In this document: piece after piece, positions 31,912 to 44,853 of the stretch
Numbering within the stretch: the first letter of the stretch is position 1
Layout: each line of letters opens with the position of its first letter
Source of the DNA: Isoperla grammatica
Taxonomy: Eukaryota; Arthropoda; Insecta; Plecoptera; Perlodidae
NCBI GenBank assembly: GCA_945910005.1
Contig: CAMDTW010000479.1
Span: 34,602 to 98,601, forward strand
DNA length: 64,000 nucleotides
Direction of reading: 5' to 3'
Translations under genes and position numbers: made by a program
The notes under the pieces: model-generated
Seen by the model: only the letters and a program-made list of their open reading frames with translations
What the model was told of the DNA's origin: nothing
Database searches by the model: none

Positions 31912-32204
31912 TTGATTGATTTTTGGCTTATCGTCTTATATTTTTTCAACTTGGCTAATCAAGATGACGAATGGGTGATAATGAAGATGAAATTGGGGGC
32001 TCTTTGGAGGAAAAAGGCAAGTAGGAGGGCGCGTCAGGAAAGGGGAGGAAAAGGGATTAGGGTGTGAACTGCACTTCGTCTGACTTCTCCTCCTCGACCA
32101 GTCCGGCTAGGGTGGCCCTACCAGAAGCATACACTTCCGCCGGCATAGCTCTCGGGATCAACAAAGCACGTAAATCTGCCCACCACGATAAGGTAGCAGT
32201 CCCT
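31912..32204 (-). mobile_element. SINE, variant B, diverged
   Basis: Tail GATTGATTTTTGGCTTATCG, variant B body and the head CAGTCCCTACC. More substitutions than the other copies suggest an older insertion. Confidence 0.8.
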
Positions 32205-32724
32205 ACCAATTTTTTAAAAACAGAAGAAAACGGCGAAGATGTTACAACATGGAAATTGGTATTTGGGCACCTTTAAATACGATACGGCTAGAAATGTTAC
32301 AGCATTTAACAAACTCTTGTCGAGGAGGATGATAAAAGGGGTGTTTTTTTTTTATGATGATTCCTATATCCCACAAAGCGGAGATGGAAAATGTAACAAT
32401 TTACAATAATTGAAATTGCTACTTAGATATTCCTTTAAAATAAACTAATCACATGTTTTATTGATTTCATAAAATCCAGTTAGTCGCTAAAATCCAGTTA
32501 GCGATGGTCTATACAATACAATATAAATCCTAAGACATAGAATTGTAATTATTAAAACGAGACACTATAGAAAATTCTTAGTTGCAGCACACTATCGTCT
32601 GGGAAAGAAGGACTTTGAGTTGTGATTATCAGGGTGCTTTGTTTACTGTTAGTCACGTGGGAAGTCAGTAATGTTAAATTGTCATATATACGTCACAAAT
32701 TGAGCAGTTTGAACACTGGCTTAC

Positions 32725-32800
32725 ACTATAGCTTTTTCTATATAAGCAGCCCCGACTGAGAGATCGGGGTCCTTTTTGCTTCCAACACTCACGCAGACTA
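32725..32800 (+). promoter_or_regulatory. Possible TATA promoter
   Basis: TATATAAG near 32740 is followed by a small hairpin (CCCCGACTGAGAGATCGGGG) and a CACTCACGC stretch. This could drive the Harbinger gene downstream or belong to a retroelement 5' end; 44600-44640 shares the GCAGACTACTGCA word. Confidence 0.35.
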
Positions 32801-32985
32801 CTGCAGAGTTTTGGGTGCACCACTGCAGCCTACTGCGGAGTGCACAGTCTTGGGAACATACCCCGTACGCAGCTTTCTGCTAGAAGAAGGTCGGTTGAAG
32901 GCAGCCTACTGCTACGACTGACTGAATACTGGTGGCATCCTGTTTACGCCGTATAGAGAGTAAGGGCGGGATGCACAGTCGTTTG

Positions 32986-33093
32986 CTGGGGGTCCCCCAG
33001 GCTGGGTATCCCCTAGGGGTTCCCTAGCTGGCTCGATGCAATGCACACTCGTCTAGGGAACCCCTAGGGGTTACCCAGGGGTCCCCCAGGCTA
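32986..33093. repeat. GC-rich imperfect palindrome
   Basis: Left arm with GCTGGGGGTCCCCCAGGCTG and CCCCTAGGGGTTCCCTAG; right arm its near complement (CTAGGGAACCCCTAGGGG, then GGTCCCCCAGGC). It lies just upstream of the second Harbinger gene and may be the left terminus of that element. Confidence 0.6.
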
Positions 33094-33539
33094 TGTGAGC
33101 TCTAGGTCATCCCTAGGTCTCCTCTCACAGCTCCGTAGCCACGTGTTTCATCATGGCGGGCGTCGACGACTTTTTTGAATACGCCGAGTATTAAATGAGA
33201 AACGACGTGGATAACGAATATATTGCTGCAATGGAGCAACCGCGGAGGTATTTGCGAGATGGTGAGAACCCATTGGAGTTCTACACTGGCGTACAATTCA
33301 AGAAAAGATACAGGTTTGAGTAAGAGACGGTGATGAGCATTATGCTGGACCTCAACATCAGCCTGCAGCTACAGCAGCAAAATCGACGGAGTTTACCGAT
33401 GCCACCAATTATCCAATTCGTGTGTGCTTTACGGTTTTACGCAAGTGGTAGCTTCCAGGTACAGTCTTATTACTATATACATAGGCCTTACGCGCGTATT
33501 CATGTAGGGCATGGGCTTTGTATAGGGCATAGCTAGGCC

Positions 33540-35700
33540 TAGGCTAACCAAGAAGAGGTGTAGGCCCTAGGCCTAGGCCTAGGCCTGCCTACCAGGCCAT
33601 CAGCCTCGTGCGAGGCCTAACCTATCTCCACTAGGCCTACGCGCTTTATAGACGCGTAGGGCCTAGACTAGGCCAGGCCTAGACCTAACCTACAGGTGTA
33701 AAGCCTCCTAGCTAGATGCTAGGCTAGACCTAACCTGTCTCCTATTACGCGGTTTTACACGGAAGTGGTAGGCCTAGCATCCAGGACCCTTATTCTATAA
33801 CTCCACCGAAACGGATTCGGTCGGAAATTACAACAATTTTGGCCGAAATGGAAACAATTGCAGTTCCACAACAATATAACTGACACAATAATTTCCAATT
33901 AGTATTGTTATTATTTCTCAATTGTTTCCATTTCGGCCCGAATCCATTTCGGGAGTTTTATAGAATAGGGGTCCAGGTAGGCCTACTCGTATCACTATAT
34001 ACATAGGCCCTAGGCTAGGCCTAACTCAGAGGCCTAGGCCATCAGCCAATAGTGCTAGATGCTAGACATAAACTGTCTCCTATAACGTGGTTTTACACGG
34101 AAGTGGTAGGCCTACTCGTAACACTAGGCCTATATACATAGGCCCTAGGCTAGGCCTTACTCAGAGGCCTAGGCCATCAGCCAATAGTGCTAGATGCTAG
34201 ACATAAACTGTCTCCTATTACGTGGTTTTACACGGAAGTGGTAGGCCTACTCGTAACACTAGGCCTTTATACATAGGCCCTAGGCTAGGCCTAACTCAGA
34301 GGTATAGGCCTTCAGCCAAAAGTGCTAGATGCTAGACATAACCTGTCTCCTATTACGTGGTTTTACACGGAAGTGGTAGGCCTACTCGTAACACTAGGCC
34401 TATATACATAGGCCCTAGGCTAGGCCTAACTCAGAGGTATAGGCCATCAGCCCATAGTGCTAGATGCTAGACATAACCTGTCTCCTATTACGCGGTTTTA
34501 CACGGAAGTGGTAGGCCTACTCGTAACACTAGGCCTATATACATAGGCCCTAGGCTAGGCCTAACTCAGAGGTATAGGCCATCAGCCCATAGTGCTAGAT
34601 GCTAGACATAACCTGTCTCCTATTACGCGGTTTTACACGGAAGTGGTAGGCCTACTCGTAACACTAGGCCTATATACATAGGCCCTAGGCTAGGCCTAAC
34701 TCAGAGGTATAGGCCATCAGCCCATAGTGCTAGATGCTAGACATAACCTGTCTCCTATTACGCGGTTTTACACGGAAGTGGTAGGCCTACTCGTAACACT
34801 AGGCCTATATACATAGGCCCTAGGCTTGGCCTAACTCAGAGGTATAGGCCATCAGCCAATAGTGCTAGATGCTAGACATAACCTGTCTCCTATTACGCGG
34901 TTTTACACGGAAGTGGTAGGCCTACTCGTAACACTAGGCCTATATACATAGGCCCTAGGCTAGGCCTAACTCAGAGGTTTAGGCCATCAGCCCATAGTGC
35001 TAGATGCTAGACATAACCGGTCTCCTATTACGTGGTTTTACACTGAAGTGGTAGGCCTAGCATCCAGGTAGGCCTACTCGTATCACTATATACATAGGCC
35101 CTAGGCTAGGCCTAACTCAGAGGTATAGGCCATCAGCCAATAGTGCCAGATGCTAGACATAACCTGTCTCCTATTACGCGGTTTTACACGGAAGTGGTAG
35201 GCCTACTCGTAACACTAGGCCTATATACATAGGCCCTAGGCTAGGCCTAACTCAGAGGTATAGGCCATCAGCCAATAGTGCAAGATGCTAGACATAACCT
35301 GTCTCCTATTACGCGGTTTTACACGGAAGTGGTAGGCCTACTCGTAACACTAGGCCTATATACATAGGCCCTAGGCTAGGCCTAACTCAGAGGTATAGGC
35401 CATCAGCCAATAGTGCTAGATGCTAGACATAACCGGTCTCCTATTACGTGGTTTTACACCGAAGTGGTAGGCCTAGCATCCAGGTAGGCCTACTCGTATC
35501 ACTATATACATAGGCCCTAGGCTAGGCCTAACTCAGAGGTATAGGCCATCAGCCAATAGTGCCAGATGCTAGACCTAGACATAACCTGTCTCCTATTACG
35601 TGGTTTTACACGGAAGTAGTAGGCCTACTCGTAACACTAGGCCTATATACATAGGCCCTAGGCTAGGCCTAACTCAGAGGTACAGGCCATCAGCGTTGTA
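33540..35700. repeat. 135-bp satellite array within Harbinger intron
   Basis: About 13-14 head-to-tail copies of a 135-bp unit, e.g. starts of CTCGTAACACTAGGCC at 34115, 34250, 34385, 34520, 34655, 34790 and 34925. Units contain GCGGTTTTACACGGAAGTGG, matching the last coding bases of exon 1. Longer units add GCATCCAGGTAGGCC, matching the donor junction. Some units (about 35040, 35460) keep this donor-like part. Confidence 0.9.
33785..33973. mobile_element. 189-bp MITE with CAG target duplication
   Basis: Inverted ends GACCCTTATTCTATAA and TTATAGAATAGGGGTC, flanked by CAG (33782-33784 and 33974-33976). Inside are inverted TTTCGG-rich segments. Same family as the element at 28265. It interrupts one satellite unit. 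Confidence 0.8.
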
Positions 35701-36020
35701 TTTGTGTATTATAACCAATAATAAGTATAGTGCTATAGGCCTAGACATAACCTCTCCCGTTACATGGGCATAGCTTCCAGGTAAAGCCTAGTGCTGGGCC
35801 TGTGTAGGGCATACTAGGCCGTCAGTCTGGTGCTTTTTAACCTCTCCCCCCCTTACTAACCATTAATATTATAGATTTTACATCGATGTGGTGTCATAAA
35901 ATATGTAACGTGGTGGCCTACTCATCGGGGCTAGTATATTCAACACACAAATAGGTATGTGTCTACCCTAGTTATACTGCAGATTTCAATTGGTTCTAGA
36001 CAGACATGTAGGCCTAGCCT

Positions 36021-36326
36021 CTGGTTTGATTGATAGATATTTGGGCTTAACGTCTCATATTTTTGCAACGAGGCTAATCGAGACAATGAGTGGGTGATAT
36101 ATGAAGATGAAATATGGGGCTGTTTGGAGGAAAGGGGCAAGTAGGAGGGAGCGTGAGGAAAGAGGAAAGGGGATTGGTGTGTGGACTGCACTTCGTCTGA
36201 CTTCTCCTCCTCGACCAGTCCGGCTAGGGTGGCCTAACCATAAGCATACGCTTCCGCCGGCATAGCTCCAGGAATCATCAAAGCGCACAAACCTGCCCAC
36301 CACGATAAGGTAGCAGTCCCTGGACA
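36021..36326 (-). mobile_element. SINE, variant B, in Harbinger intron
   Basis: Tail GATTGATAGATATTTGGGC, variant B body and the head CAGTCCCTGGACAGG. Complete or nearly so. Confidence 0.85.
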
Positions 36327-36329
36327 GGC

Positions 36330-37580
36330 ATGGCTCGTTACAAATTTTAAGTAAAGTCGAAATGTTTTAGGACTTGCGAGCCAAAGATCTGCTTGGATGA
36401 ATCCTTCATATGGGAAATTAAATTAAAAATTGTTTTTGTTTGTTGATAAAGTTACAAATTGGAAAAAATAAATAAACACTCCCTTCACAAATGTACATAT
36501 AAGGTAAGCATAGTAGGGTAGTAGTACATAATTAAGTACAAATTTATAAAAATGTAAGTCAGGCCTTGCCTGAAAGGGTCTTAATAAAATAGAATATCAC
36601 GTTTTATTTTGGAAGTCTGATTCATTATCTACTAATAAAATAAGTCCATTGAAAGAGATTTCATACATTTGTACACAGTATAAATGTATATGGCCTCTCT
36701 ATCCATAGGCCTAGTTAAAATTAACTATTCAACTATAGGCCCCTACTATTCAAACTATTTCGTGGTTTCAAATGTGGAAATTTGAATTTGGCTTAGATGT
36801 AACAATAGAGGCTAACATGTAAATTGATGTTGTTTTGGAAACAAAGCAATACGTACTACTGTATTGTATGCTACCTCCAATTTCCAATGATTGATGTTAA
36901 ATTTTTTATTGGATTGATAAAATATTTCTAAGTAGTTCCTCACTACATATTTTAATGTTCGTATTTTTATAATCAGTCCTGGTACCAGGGTAAGACTACT
37001 GTATAATAAAACATTGTTTTTAATTTAAAATCAACGTTATTTACAGGATCTAGATAAATGCAGCTAATGATAGCTCGCTAGTGCAGCAGGTAATGCCACT
37101 AAAAAGTAAAAATTCACAATTAAGACTAGAGCACATAAGCTCTTTAATATAACAGTCATACACACTACAAAGTAACTGGTATGTTGTGTTACTGGTCTGG
37201 TATTAATAAGTAGACTTGTTTGTATCAGTGTCTCCTAGGAAAAGTAGAAAATTTTAAACAGTGAATGATTATGTAGTACTAGTTATGTAAATATAAGTAG
37301 ATTCTATAGTGTAGACCATACATTTTAGTAGACAAAAGAAATTAGAAAACATCTTTTCTCTAGCCACTTAATTCCATTTTGTTCTGTTATATCACCACTG
37401 TATTAGTGTGCTTATGTTAAATCATCTGTATGGATAGTGTTCTTCTGTCAGAGAGATATGATAGGAGGTTAACTGTAATAAAAAGCATTTATTTAGGTAG
37501 TCATATTACTATTTTTGATTTTATAATTTTATGTTTTAATTACATTTAGGGCTTAAGCTCACTTCAGGCATTATAGAATT
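36330..37580. other. Remainder of Harbinger intron, AT-rich
   Basis: No repeats with clear borders and no coding signal were seen. Confidence 0.5.
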
Positions 37581-38157
37581 TTCAAATGAGTGTGATAGGG
37601 GTTTTAACAAACATTCCATGTTGCGGTATTTACTCTTTAAATTCTGATATTGCATGTACCGTATGTAGCCTATTTTTAATATGCCTATCAACTATCATAT
37701 CAACTTTATCTGATTTTTACACAGCTCGTCACACGATGTCGCAGGCAGCTACCAGCAAAATTATTAAAACCGTAACTGATGCCCTGGTTGAACTAGCTCC
37801 CAGAGTTATCCGGTTCCCCATGACTCTGGAAGAGCAAGCCAGGGTCAAGGTAGATTTTTACAACTTGGGTCAGTTCCCCAATGTATTAGGAGCCATTGAC
37901 GGAACGCACGTTAATATACGGCGGCCCCCTAGGGAACGCCAGGAGCAGTATGTTAACAGGCACCAGAGGTTCAGCATGAATGTCATGGCTGTCTGCGATG
38001 CAAACCTAAAGTTCCTCAATGTCTATGCAGACTTTCCAGGCTCCAACCATGATGCCCATATCTGGGCACAAAGCCAGCTATTTGCACTATTTCAGAATGG
38101 TACAATTGTGGGTGGCTGGTTATTTGGTAGGTCTTAGAAGTATATAATATGTACTGC

Positions 38158-38233
<76 letters not shown>
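38158..38233. repeat. (AAT)n microsatellite
   Basis: About 25 uninterrupted ATA/AAT triplets just after the transposase exon. Confidence 0.97.
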
Positions 38234-38235
<2 letters not shown>

Positions 38236-38239
38236 TCAA

Positions 38240-40290
38240 AATATTGTTGATGCATTGTAACGTAACATTTCTCCCGCATTTGTTGAAATAATTCCTGGTC
38301 GCAAAAGCACACAACATATAAAATAGGCTAGTAACAACAATAGACCAAAATATTTTTTATTTATTTAAATTTTAATCAAATAATACTAATCAGCATAGCT
38401 TTCTTCCGTAGCTTTCGTAAGCTATAAAGAATTGCGAGGTCACAAGGCAAATAGGAACTCCAAACAATTGCGAATAGGTGTCTATAAAAGATTGTGTATT
38501 TATTCAACTGCTAACGGTATATACTATCTTTACTATCCTTGATGTTTATATGACTGAGAGTGCACATGCAAGCCAGACATATGAGTAGCGAGGCGAGCGG
38601 AGTAGTTATTTGATTTGATGATCATATTTTTTGGGAAATAATTTTATTTCTTTTCCTTATCGTCATCATGTTTCACTACTTTTCAATCTCCTGTACAATT
38701 AATGTCATATCCCTTCTGTATTAATTCGCATAGTTTACTTACCATTTAATTGACGGTTGGCTTTGCAACAATATGATGAGTTAACCAAAATCGTTTAATA
38801 ACTTGTGATTAATATTGAATCGAAAATAATTGATTTTGAGAACGTCTATGGTTTTTGATCTGTAACTGTTTAACTAGAATGTTTGTTCATGACAAATTAT
38901 ATGAGAGCTCTAGTTTTACTTTTTTGTCAATTTAATTATTCTTAGCTGTTTTTTCTATCTTTTATCTCTCTCTGTATCGATCATTCTGTGGTTGCAATAA
39001 CAAGTATACTGCAATTTTTGGTCTACAACTCCTCCCCTGGAAAGTATGTGTTGAAAGAAATGCTGCATAATAATCGATTGAAAGATAAGTGAGAAATGAT
39101 TGATAATCGTGGCCAATAATTTTTTTAAGATCAATATTGAATCATTTGCCAGATTTTTTTTTATTTATCTTTAGTCATTTACATCAGTATTATAACTGAC
39201 CATAGGATAGACATTAACTAAATAAAAATATAATTTTGAAAAAAAATCGATGAACTCATTATTAGGCCTACACTACGGTGAACGGAGAACTGGCCCCTGG
39301 AGAACTGGCCCCCCTATAATCAAAACCGCAAGCGGAGAAGTGGCCCCCCCCGGAGAAGTGGCCTCCTTGCCTAAATAATGACGAAAGTTTACTAGATGGT
39401 GAGATGGTACAACAAGTGAGGTCAAGTACAATTTTTTTTTCAATTATGCACACTTTAAACAACCATATTTCAAAATTTAAGTTTGTTATTATTTAATTCC
39501 ATGGCGTATGATTTTTTTTAGTTTCCCCCCACCCCAAAAGTTTGACCCCCCCTGACCCCCAAACTAGTGGACTTTTTTAGGCCTCCTCTTGGCAGTTTGA
39601 TCAGAATAGTATTATAAGTGGTTGATAAAAAATTCACGCTTCTTTCACTAAACCCCTAATAGTTGGCCTAATCCGCTACACTATATAGGGAACCAAAGTG
39701 GGCGTTTACTAGTTCACTCGCGTCTCCCGTTCCTATCTAAATGAGCCACACTAGATTTTCGTAAGCGCTACCGCCTGTACCAGAGAACGTACAAGAAGCA
39801 CATGCACATTCAAAGAAACTGCGAAGTTTCCGCTTTACAATCATATAAAACACTTTTATTAATCTAAAGTTTATATAGGTATACTTTCGAGTTGAAGTGA
39901 ACGCTGCTTGTACAGTGCAGTGTTGACAAATCTCAAGTACAAAACGTATGCAATATCGACTTTCGATTAACGATTATCGTATCGACCATTTCTGGAATTT
40001 ATTTTCTTGGGCGCGAAATTTGAAAGAATCGATTATCTAAAAACATTGAATCAAGAATCGGAATCGGCGGTTTTGCCGATTCTATGAAGAATCGGCGATC
40101 CAACACAAATTTTTCATTTTAGCCACTTTCAAGTGGTTTAAACCACTTTTGACAGGTGTCCCGGTCGAAATAAAAAAAGTGTTTTTTTATCAACCCTGTG
40201 TTGTACTGTTGTACACTACATTTTATTTTTGTATGTATCTCTTATCTCTTTCAATGTGCTATTAACATAATTTATTTCACTTGTCTATAG
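38240..40290. other. No gene recognised; short direct repeats
   Basis: AT-rich. GGAGAACTGGCCCC or GGAGAAGTGGCCCC occurs four times at 39284-39363. No coding region supported. Confidence 0.5.
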
Positions 40291-40291
40291 G

Positions 40292-40429
40292 AAGTGTGCG
40301 AACTATAAAGCATTTGTCCGACCTGACAAATGCAGACATAAACATCGAGCAGTGTGAATGGTTGCAGCATTCAAGTGACCGGTCGAGTAGAGAGCAAAAG
40401 ATGGCAGCTGCAAGACAAACAGGAAAGTA
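40292..40429 (+). other. Possible terminal exon
   Basis: After an acceptor-like CTTGTCTATAG a 45-codon frame ends in TAG. It encodes SVRTIKHLSDLTNADINIEQ and a basic, Gln-rich end. It could be the last exon of a small gene or of a Harbinger accessory gene. Not recognised. Confidence 0.3.
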
Positions 40430-40591
40430 GATAGATACATGTTGTATGTATGTTGTTGTTAACTAACTAGACTGTTCCTTTCTCTTTCTCTTTTATCTTT
40501 CACTCTAATTTATTTCAATTTAAATTTATGTTTAACTGTTGCCGACATACACTGCTATGCCTGTGTGAATATTATGAACTGTACGTCTAGC

Positions 40592-40739
40592 TGATTGATA
40601 TTTGGGCTTAACGTCTTATATTTTTGCAACTAGGCTAATCAAGACGATGAGTGGGTGATAATGAAGATGTAATTGGGGGCTCTTCGGAGGAAAGGGGCAA
40701 GTAGGAGGGCGCGGTAGGAAAAGAGAAAGGGGAGGAAAC
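40592..40739 (-). mobile_element. SINE, variant B, 5'-truncated
   Basis: Tail CTGATTGATATTTGGGCTTA and variant B body to GGAAAGGGGAGGAAACG; the head is missing. Confidence 0.8.
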
Positions 40740-40866
40740 GTATTTATTTTCGTTAATTCGCCAGTATTTATATTGGTATTTGTTTGTAATTGCACTTGTC
40801 TTAGTATAACTTTATTATATTGCACTTGTGGGTCTTGTGACCTGTTGTCAATAAATAAATAAATAA

Positions 40867-40922
40867 ATGTATATTGTTTATTGGGTTTAAGGGCGCTTCA
40901 ATCAGTTAAGTCATTTTGCAAA
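40867..40922 (-). mobile_element. LINE 3'-end fragment
   Basis: ATTGGGTTTAAGGGCGCTTC matches the 3' end of the RNase H LINE family (inverse of about 1912-1960). Extreme 5' truncation. Confidence 0.7.
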
Positions 40923-41023
40923 AATGTATATTGTTGTTTTCTATTGAAATTAAATTCACTTTTAAGCTCAAAATAAGCATTTTATTTTATTCACGGAATA
41001 TCTATTCATTGTTTTGCACCCAA

Positions 41024-41145
41024 GGGTAAAACTGAGGAAGACCCTGGGATGTTAAGTTCACCCCCCTCCCCCTCCCACACCTCCACCCACGAAGTGGGGG
41101 GCTGAGGGGTGAACTAAACATCCCAGGGTCTTCCTCAGCATTGCC
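41024..41145. repeat. Inverted repeat, hairpin-forming
   Basis: CTGAGGAAGACCCTGGGATG and its complement CATCCCAGGGTCTTCCTCAG flank C- and G-rich inner arms, so the block folds on itself. AGACCCTGGG- and TCTTCCTCA-type words continue to about 41260. Confidence 0.7.
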
Positions 41146-41269
41146 CTGGGTTCTTCTCAGGATTACCCTTGGTCTTCCTCACTACTACCCACAGTGTACC
41201 TGTCACCTGCCTGTCGGGAACTATTACCTTTGTGGGCAGTCCTGGGGAGGACCCTGGGTTATACATCCT

Positions 41270-42070
41270 GTGATCTGCTCTTAGCGTCTCACTCCCATGT
41301 TAAAAGTATATGAGAAAGGTTCTCCTGAGGAGTACCTCTCATCCCGTAAGGGAAGTCCTCAGGATAACCTCAGGAGCGAAAAATGTTTGTAGGGTACGTT
41401 GTAACGAAAACCTCAGTCCGCAAGTGATATCTTAACACTCTTGCAAATTTTGAAGTGATGGACTGATGAGGTTTGAAGCAAGAGTAGTGTTTCGTGTACG
41501 GAAGATCACAGCATCTATGTTGATTTAAAGAAAGAAATTGACACTAAGAATGGATGTTATGGGCACACTGAAAATATTCCGCTTCGCATGCTAGCTGACA
41601 CTAAATAATACGATAAGTGATTACCTACCTATCGCCGCATTCTGAATTTAAGGACCGATAAGAAAATTACAGGAATACTTTAAATCGTCAATCCTAGAAG
41701 CATTCAAATTGGAAGCTTCGAACTAAACTGAACTGATACGGCGGCAAAGCGTTGAAGTCACTGAGTCTCCTTCCCGTCACAATAATTCAGCTGTTGATGA
41801 TTTGAGTGTTACAGTCGAGAGTGGGTTCGAATCAGATGATGATACCATTCCACTCTTACCATACAACACGCGAGCAGTGAACGATATATTAAACTAGTAA
41901 CGGAGTTTTCCAGAGACTGTCTGCGGACATCAAGCAAGAGACTGTTTCATTAAATTAAAGGAATACTTCTGTCTCGCAAGAATATGCCTTAATTCGATGC
42001 AAAGCGGGATTTCTAGATCTAATGTGTAGCATTTCTGTTTCATTTTGTTTCATTTTGAATTTGAATGTAT
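41270..42070. other. No gene recognised
   Basis: Mixed unique sequence. Several short frames, none with a recognisable domain or splice pair. Confidence 0.4.
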
Positions 42071-42345
42071 TGGGTTTAAGGGCGCTTCAACCAGTTAGGT
42101 CATTTTGCGCCACCAGGATGGTGTTTTGCAAGATAAATAATGAAGTAACTATGAAAGTAGTAATTATGTTTTAATATTATATGGCTTAAATTTAAGTTAT
42201 TTTATATTTAATATTGGTTGTGTTGTATTTTTTTAAATTGTTGGAAAAACAGTGCGAGGACAAGAAATTTTAAAAGTTTATCACAATTCTCGTATGACAG
42301 AAGTTCTTCATACAACGGGAAAAGCTTTAATTGTGTTGCCCAACT
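42071..42345 (-). mobile_element. 5'-truncated copy of the RNase H LINE
   Basis: On the minus strand this matches 1700-1972: the end of ORF2 (TTGTATGAAGAACTTCTG...), the 3' UTR and the GGTTGAAGCGCCCTTAAACC end. Only the last 275 bases were inserted. Confidence 0.85.
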
Positions 42346-44060
42346 CTTCATTTCTCACATTTGGTATTTTATTTTTTATTAGATACATTATCACTCGTAA
42401 ATAAGAAATATTTATATACCTGATCATTAAATGTTCTTATGGACACCAGTCAACAACATAAAAAATGGCCAATGGTTGCAAAAAACTTCATGATACCTAT
42501 GTGCAAAACTGCAAGACATTTTTCATATATTTTAAGCAAATTTTGTGAACTTTGGGGCACATCGAAACTCTACTTGATGGCAACCATAATTTACATACTT
42601 GGAATTATGGTTAAAGAACCCAATTTTACTACTATTCCAACTAGATCTTCCCAAAAATTTTTTTTTTTTTATCATAAATAACTAAAATTTTCAAAATGTC
42701 AGAAAACTTAGCTTCCGGGGGCACCTCAAAACTTAAATGTAAAAAATCCATATTTTGCACTGTACTTATTTCGAAACACACGATTTGGGTTTTCTATGTA
42801 TGAGTACACTCCATCCTAACACAGCCTTCAAAATGAGACTTGGAAACACAATGGTTAAATCATCAAATAATTGCTGCGTGATAACAGAATGCACAAAGTG
42901 CAAATACATAGAACTTCTAAAATACACAATGGATGAACGAATAAGCGATAAATATACAGTCAATCATCCCCCAATGACATCCCTTGTGACCATCAAAATG
43001 AGCGGTTAAAACGTGCGAAGCTGAAAGGAGATCCCCATACTTCATACAAGCGAAACCGACATTCCAGGAGCCCTAACTGGACTGTGGATTGTAAGATTAG
43101 GCTGGGCTAGGCCAAACTAGATGTTTTTTAAGCTTATCATATTCGCATGATGTACAACGACGTCGAAAACGATCGGAAACGTCTACTAGATTAAATCGTC
43201 ATCGTACAAGTTTCACGTTGTTAGGGGAGCTAACCGCTTTGAAGTGTGTAAGAGGAGAATCCTCTGACAGTGTTGCAAGAACCATCCCTTTTAGACTCTT
43301 TTTTATATTGTATTTTTGTTCTTTTTAATATCCATGCGTTTATATGTATAAAAATACCCTTTTGTGATCCGAGATTTGCTTCCATCACTACAAAATTTAG
43401 AAGAGAGCGTTGCACGACGAAAAGTTGCCAGAGCCGTCGAAAATACAACGTTGCATGGGTTGCATTTTATGATGATTACTAAAGAGATGTGTTCTCTCAC
43501 TAAGATTTAACTTGTCCACCGAGCTATGAAGCCTGGTCGAAATAGTTATAAAATATGCCGCTAGGTAGTATTGCTTGCTACATAAGCAAAGATATTGAAA
43601 GAGAGAAACTCTTAAATTATAATATCCAGGGAAAATTATATCTTTGATAATATCTTAAGCGGATTTTCGAAAGTTCTTAACTCTTGAAGTTATTCTTCCG
43701 CTCGTTCTTGCCCGGACACTGTAGGGCAAGCTTCATCGCGGCCATATTTTGAAGTCAACAAGAGAGCTGCAAGCTTTTCAAGCTACAGACCAGGGTATAC
43801 AGCAATAAAACAGTTTTGTTTGACCACAAGAATGCACGTTATGTCACCCACCACATTTCATGACAAAAGTGCATGTTTGCACAGCATGGGAAATGTAGGC
43901 AGTGCTTTGTCACTCGAATAGGTTAGAAATAAAGTTAGAAAAGCCAATCAAGAGTTGGATACGACTATCAAAGACACTTAACATTATTGCGATTGATGTG
44001 AGATATGAAGGAAGCTGGCACACATGGGCCCACAAACGCACGGAATCTTGTAAATGCCAC
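42346..44060. other. No gene recognised
   Basis: Short frames (e.g. 42755-43009) have no domain or splice context. The region may be unique intergenic DNA. Confidence 0.4.
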
Positions 44061-44061
44061 A

Positions 44062-44148
44062 AGATAGATAGATATTTGGGTTTAACGTCTCATATTCTTG
44101 CAACGAGGCTAATCGAGATAATGAGTGGGTGATAATGAAGATGAAAAC
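44062..44148 (-). mobile_element. SINE tail fragment
   Basis: GATAGATAGATATTTGGGTTTAACG and the next 60 bases of variant B body only. Confidence 0.75.
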
Positions 44149-44853
44149 ATCAAACGGATTGGATTGTTTTACTGATCGTATAAGTGAGTTCAATTTTTTT
44201 ATCAGTATTAAAGAAGGTCTTGATGCCATGCCTCCTTAAGACTCTGCTTATCTCATCCGTTGTTCTATAACACAGAGAGGGAACCCTACTTATGAGGAGG
44301 AGGGAGTGGACGGCTCAGAAAAAGAAAGGGATAACCCAGGTCAGCTTACACCAGAGTAATAACAAAATAAAAAAAAAAATATAATATAAAATAATAAATA
44401 AATATGGATATGTAATGAATAAGTTAAGTTGGGATTGGGAGGGGTCCAGTACTCTGGCCTAACTAATGGAAGGAGAGTTCTGATTGGTTAGGGCTCAGTG
44501 GTACTCGCGCCGAACCAATCAGGGACAAAGACCAACCAGATTGGTTCGCCTGCTATTCTAGCTTTAGTATGTAAGTAGTTCACATCATACTATATTGCAG
44601 ACTACTGCACTACACACAGTCTGCATCGGAACGTCGACGAAGTAAGAAGGGCCGGGAGTGTCTGCAAGTTTACCTCCCGAAGCGAGCGGTTTGCATAGGC
44701 GGACGACGGCGCGAGGCTTCCCGCCAAGTCTACACAGCCCCGCACTCTGCCTGTGCCTGCTTAACCCTTTTGCGGTTTACCCGCAAAAACTTTGAGACGC
44801 TCTCCCGAAGCACAGGAAAGGATTTCATAGGCACCAAAGGGTGCTTACTTCAT

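Larger units (their letters stand above)
33153..38126 (+). pseudogene. Second PIF/Harbinger transposase (HARBI1-like)
   Basis: Exon 1 (33153-33458) begins MAGVDDFFEYAEY and has FKKRYRF, TVMSIMLDLN and LRFYASGSFQ, the Harbinger N-terminal signature, with in-frame TAA at 33192 and 33321. It ends at a CAG|GTACAG donor. The next exon (about 37725-38126) has HTMSQAATSKIIKTV (helix-turn-helix region), LGAIDGTHVNI (first catalytic Asp) and PGSNHDAHIWAQS (second Asp), ending at TATTTG|GTAGGT. The exon joint is out of phase as drawn, so a small exon or an indel is missing. The C-terminal exon with the Glu was not found by 41 kb. The 4.3-kb intron holds a satellite, a MITE and a SINE. Confidence 0.8.

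Noticed and set aside
33540..35700. Telomere-like or CRISPR-like repeat
   Set aside because: The period is 135 bp with no short telomeric unit and no spacers.
38016..38312. Minus-strand frames with poly-Ile or poly-Leu
   Set aside because: Translations of the AAT microsatellite.
42439..43009. Two short plus-strand frames as genes
   Set aside because: No domain, no splice partner and no repeat relation; length is within chance for this composition.
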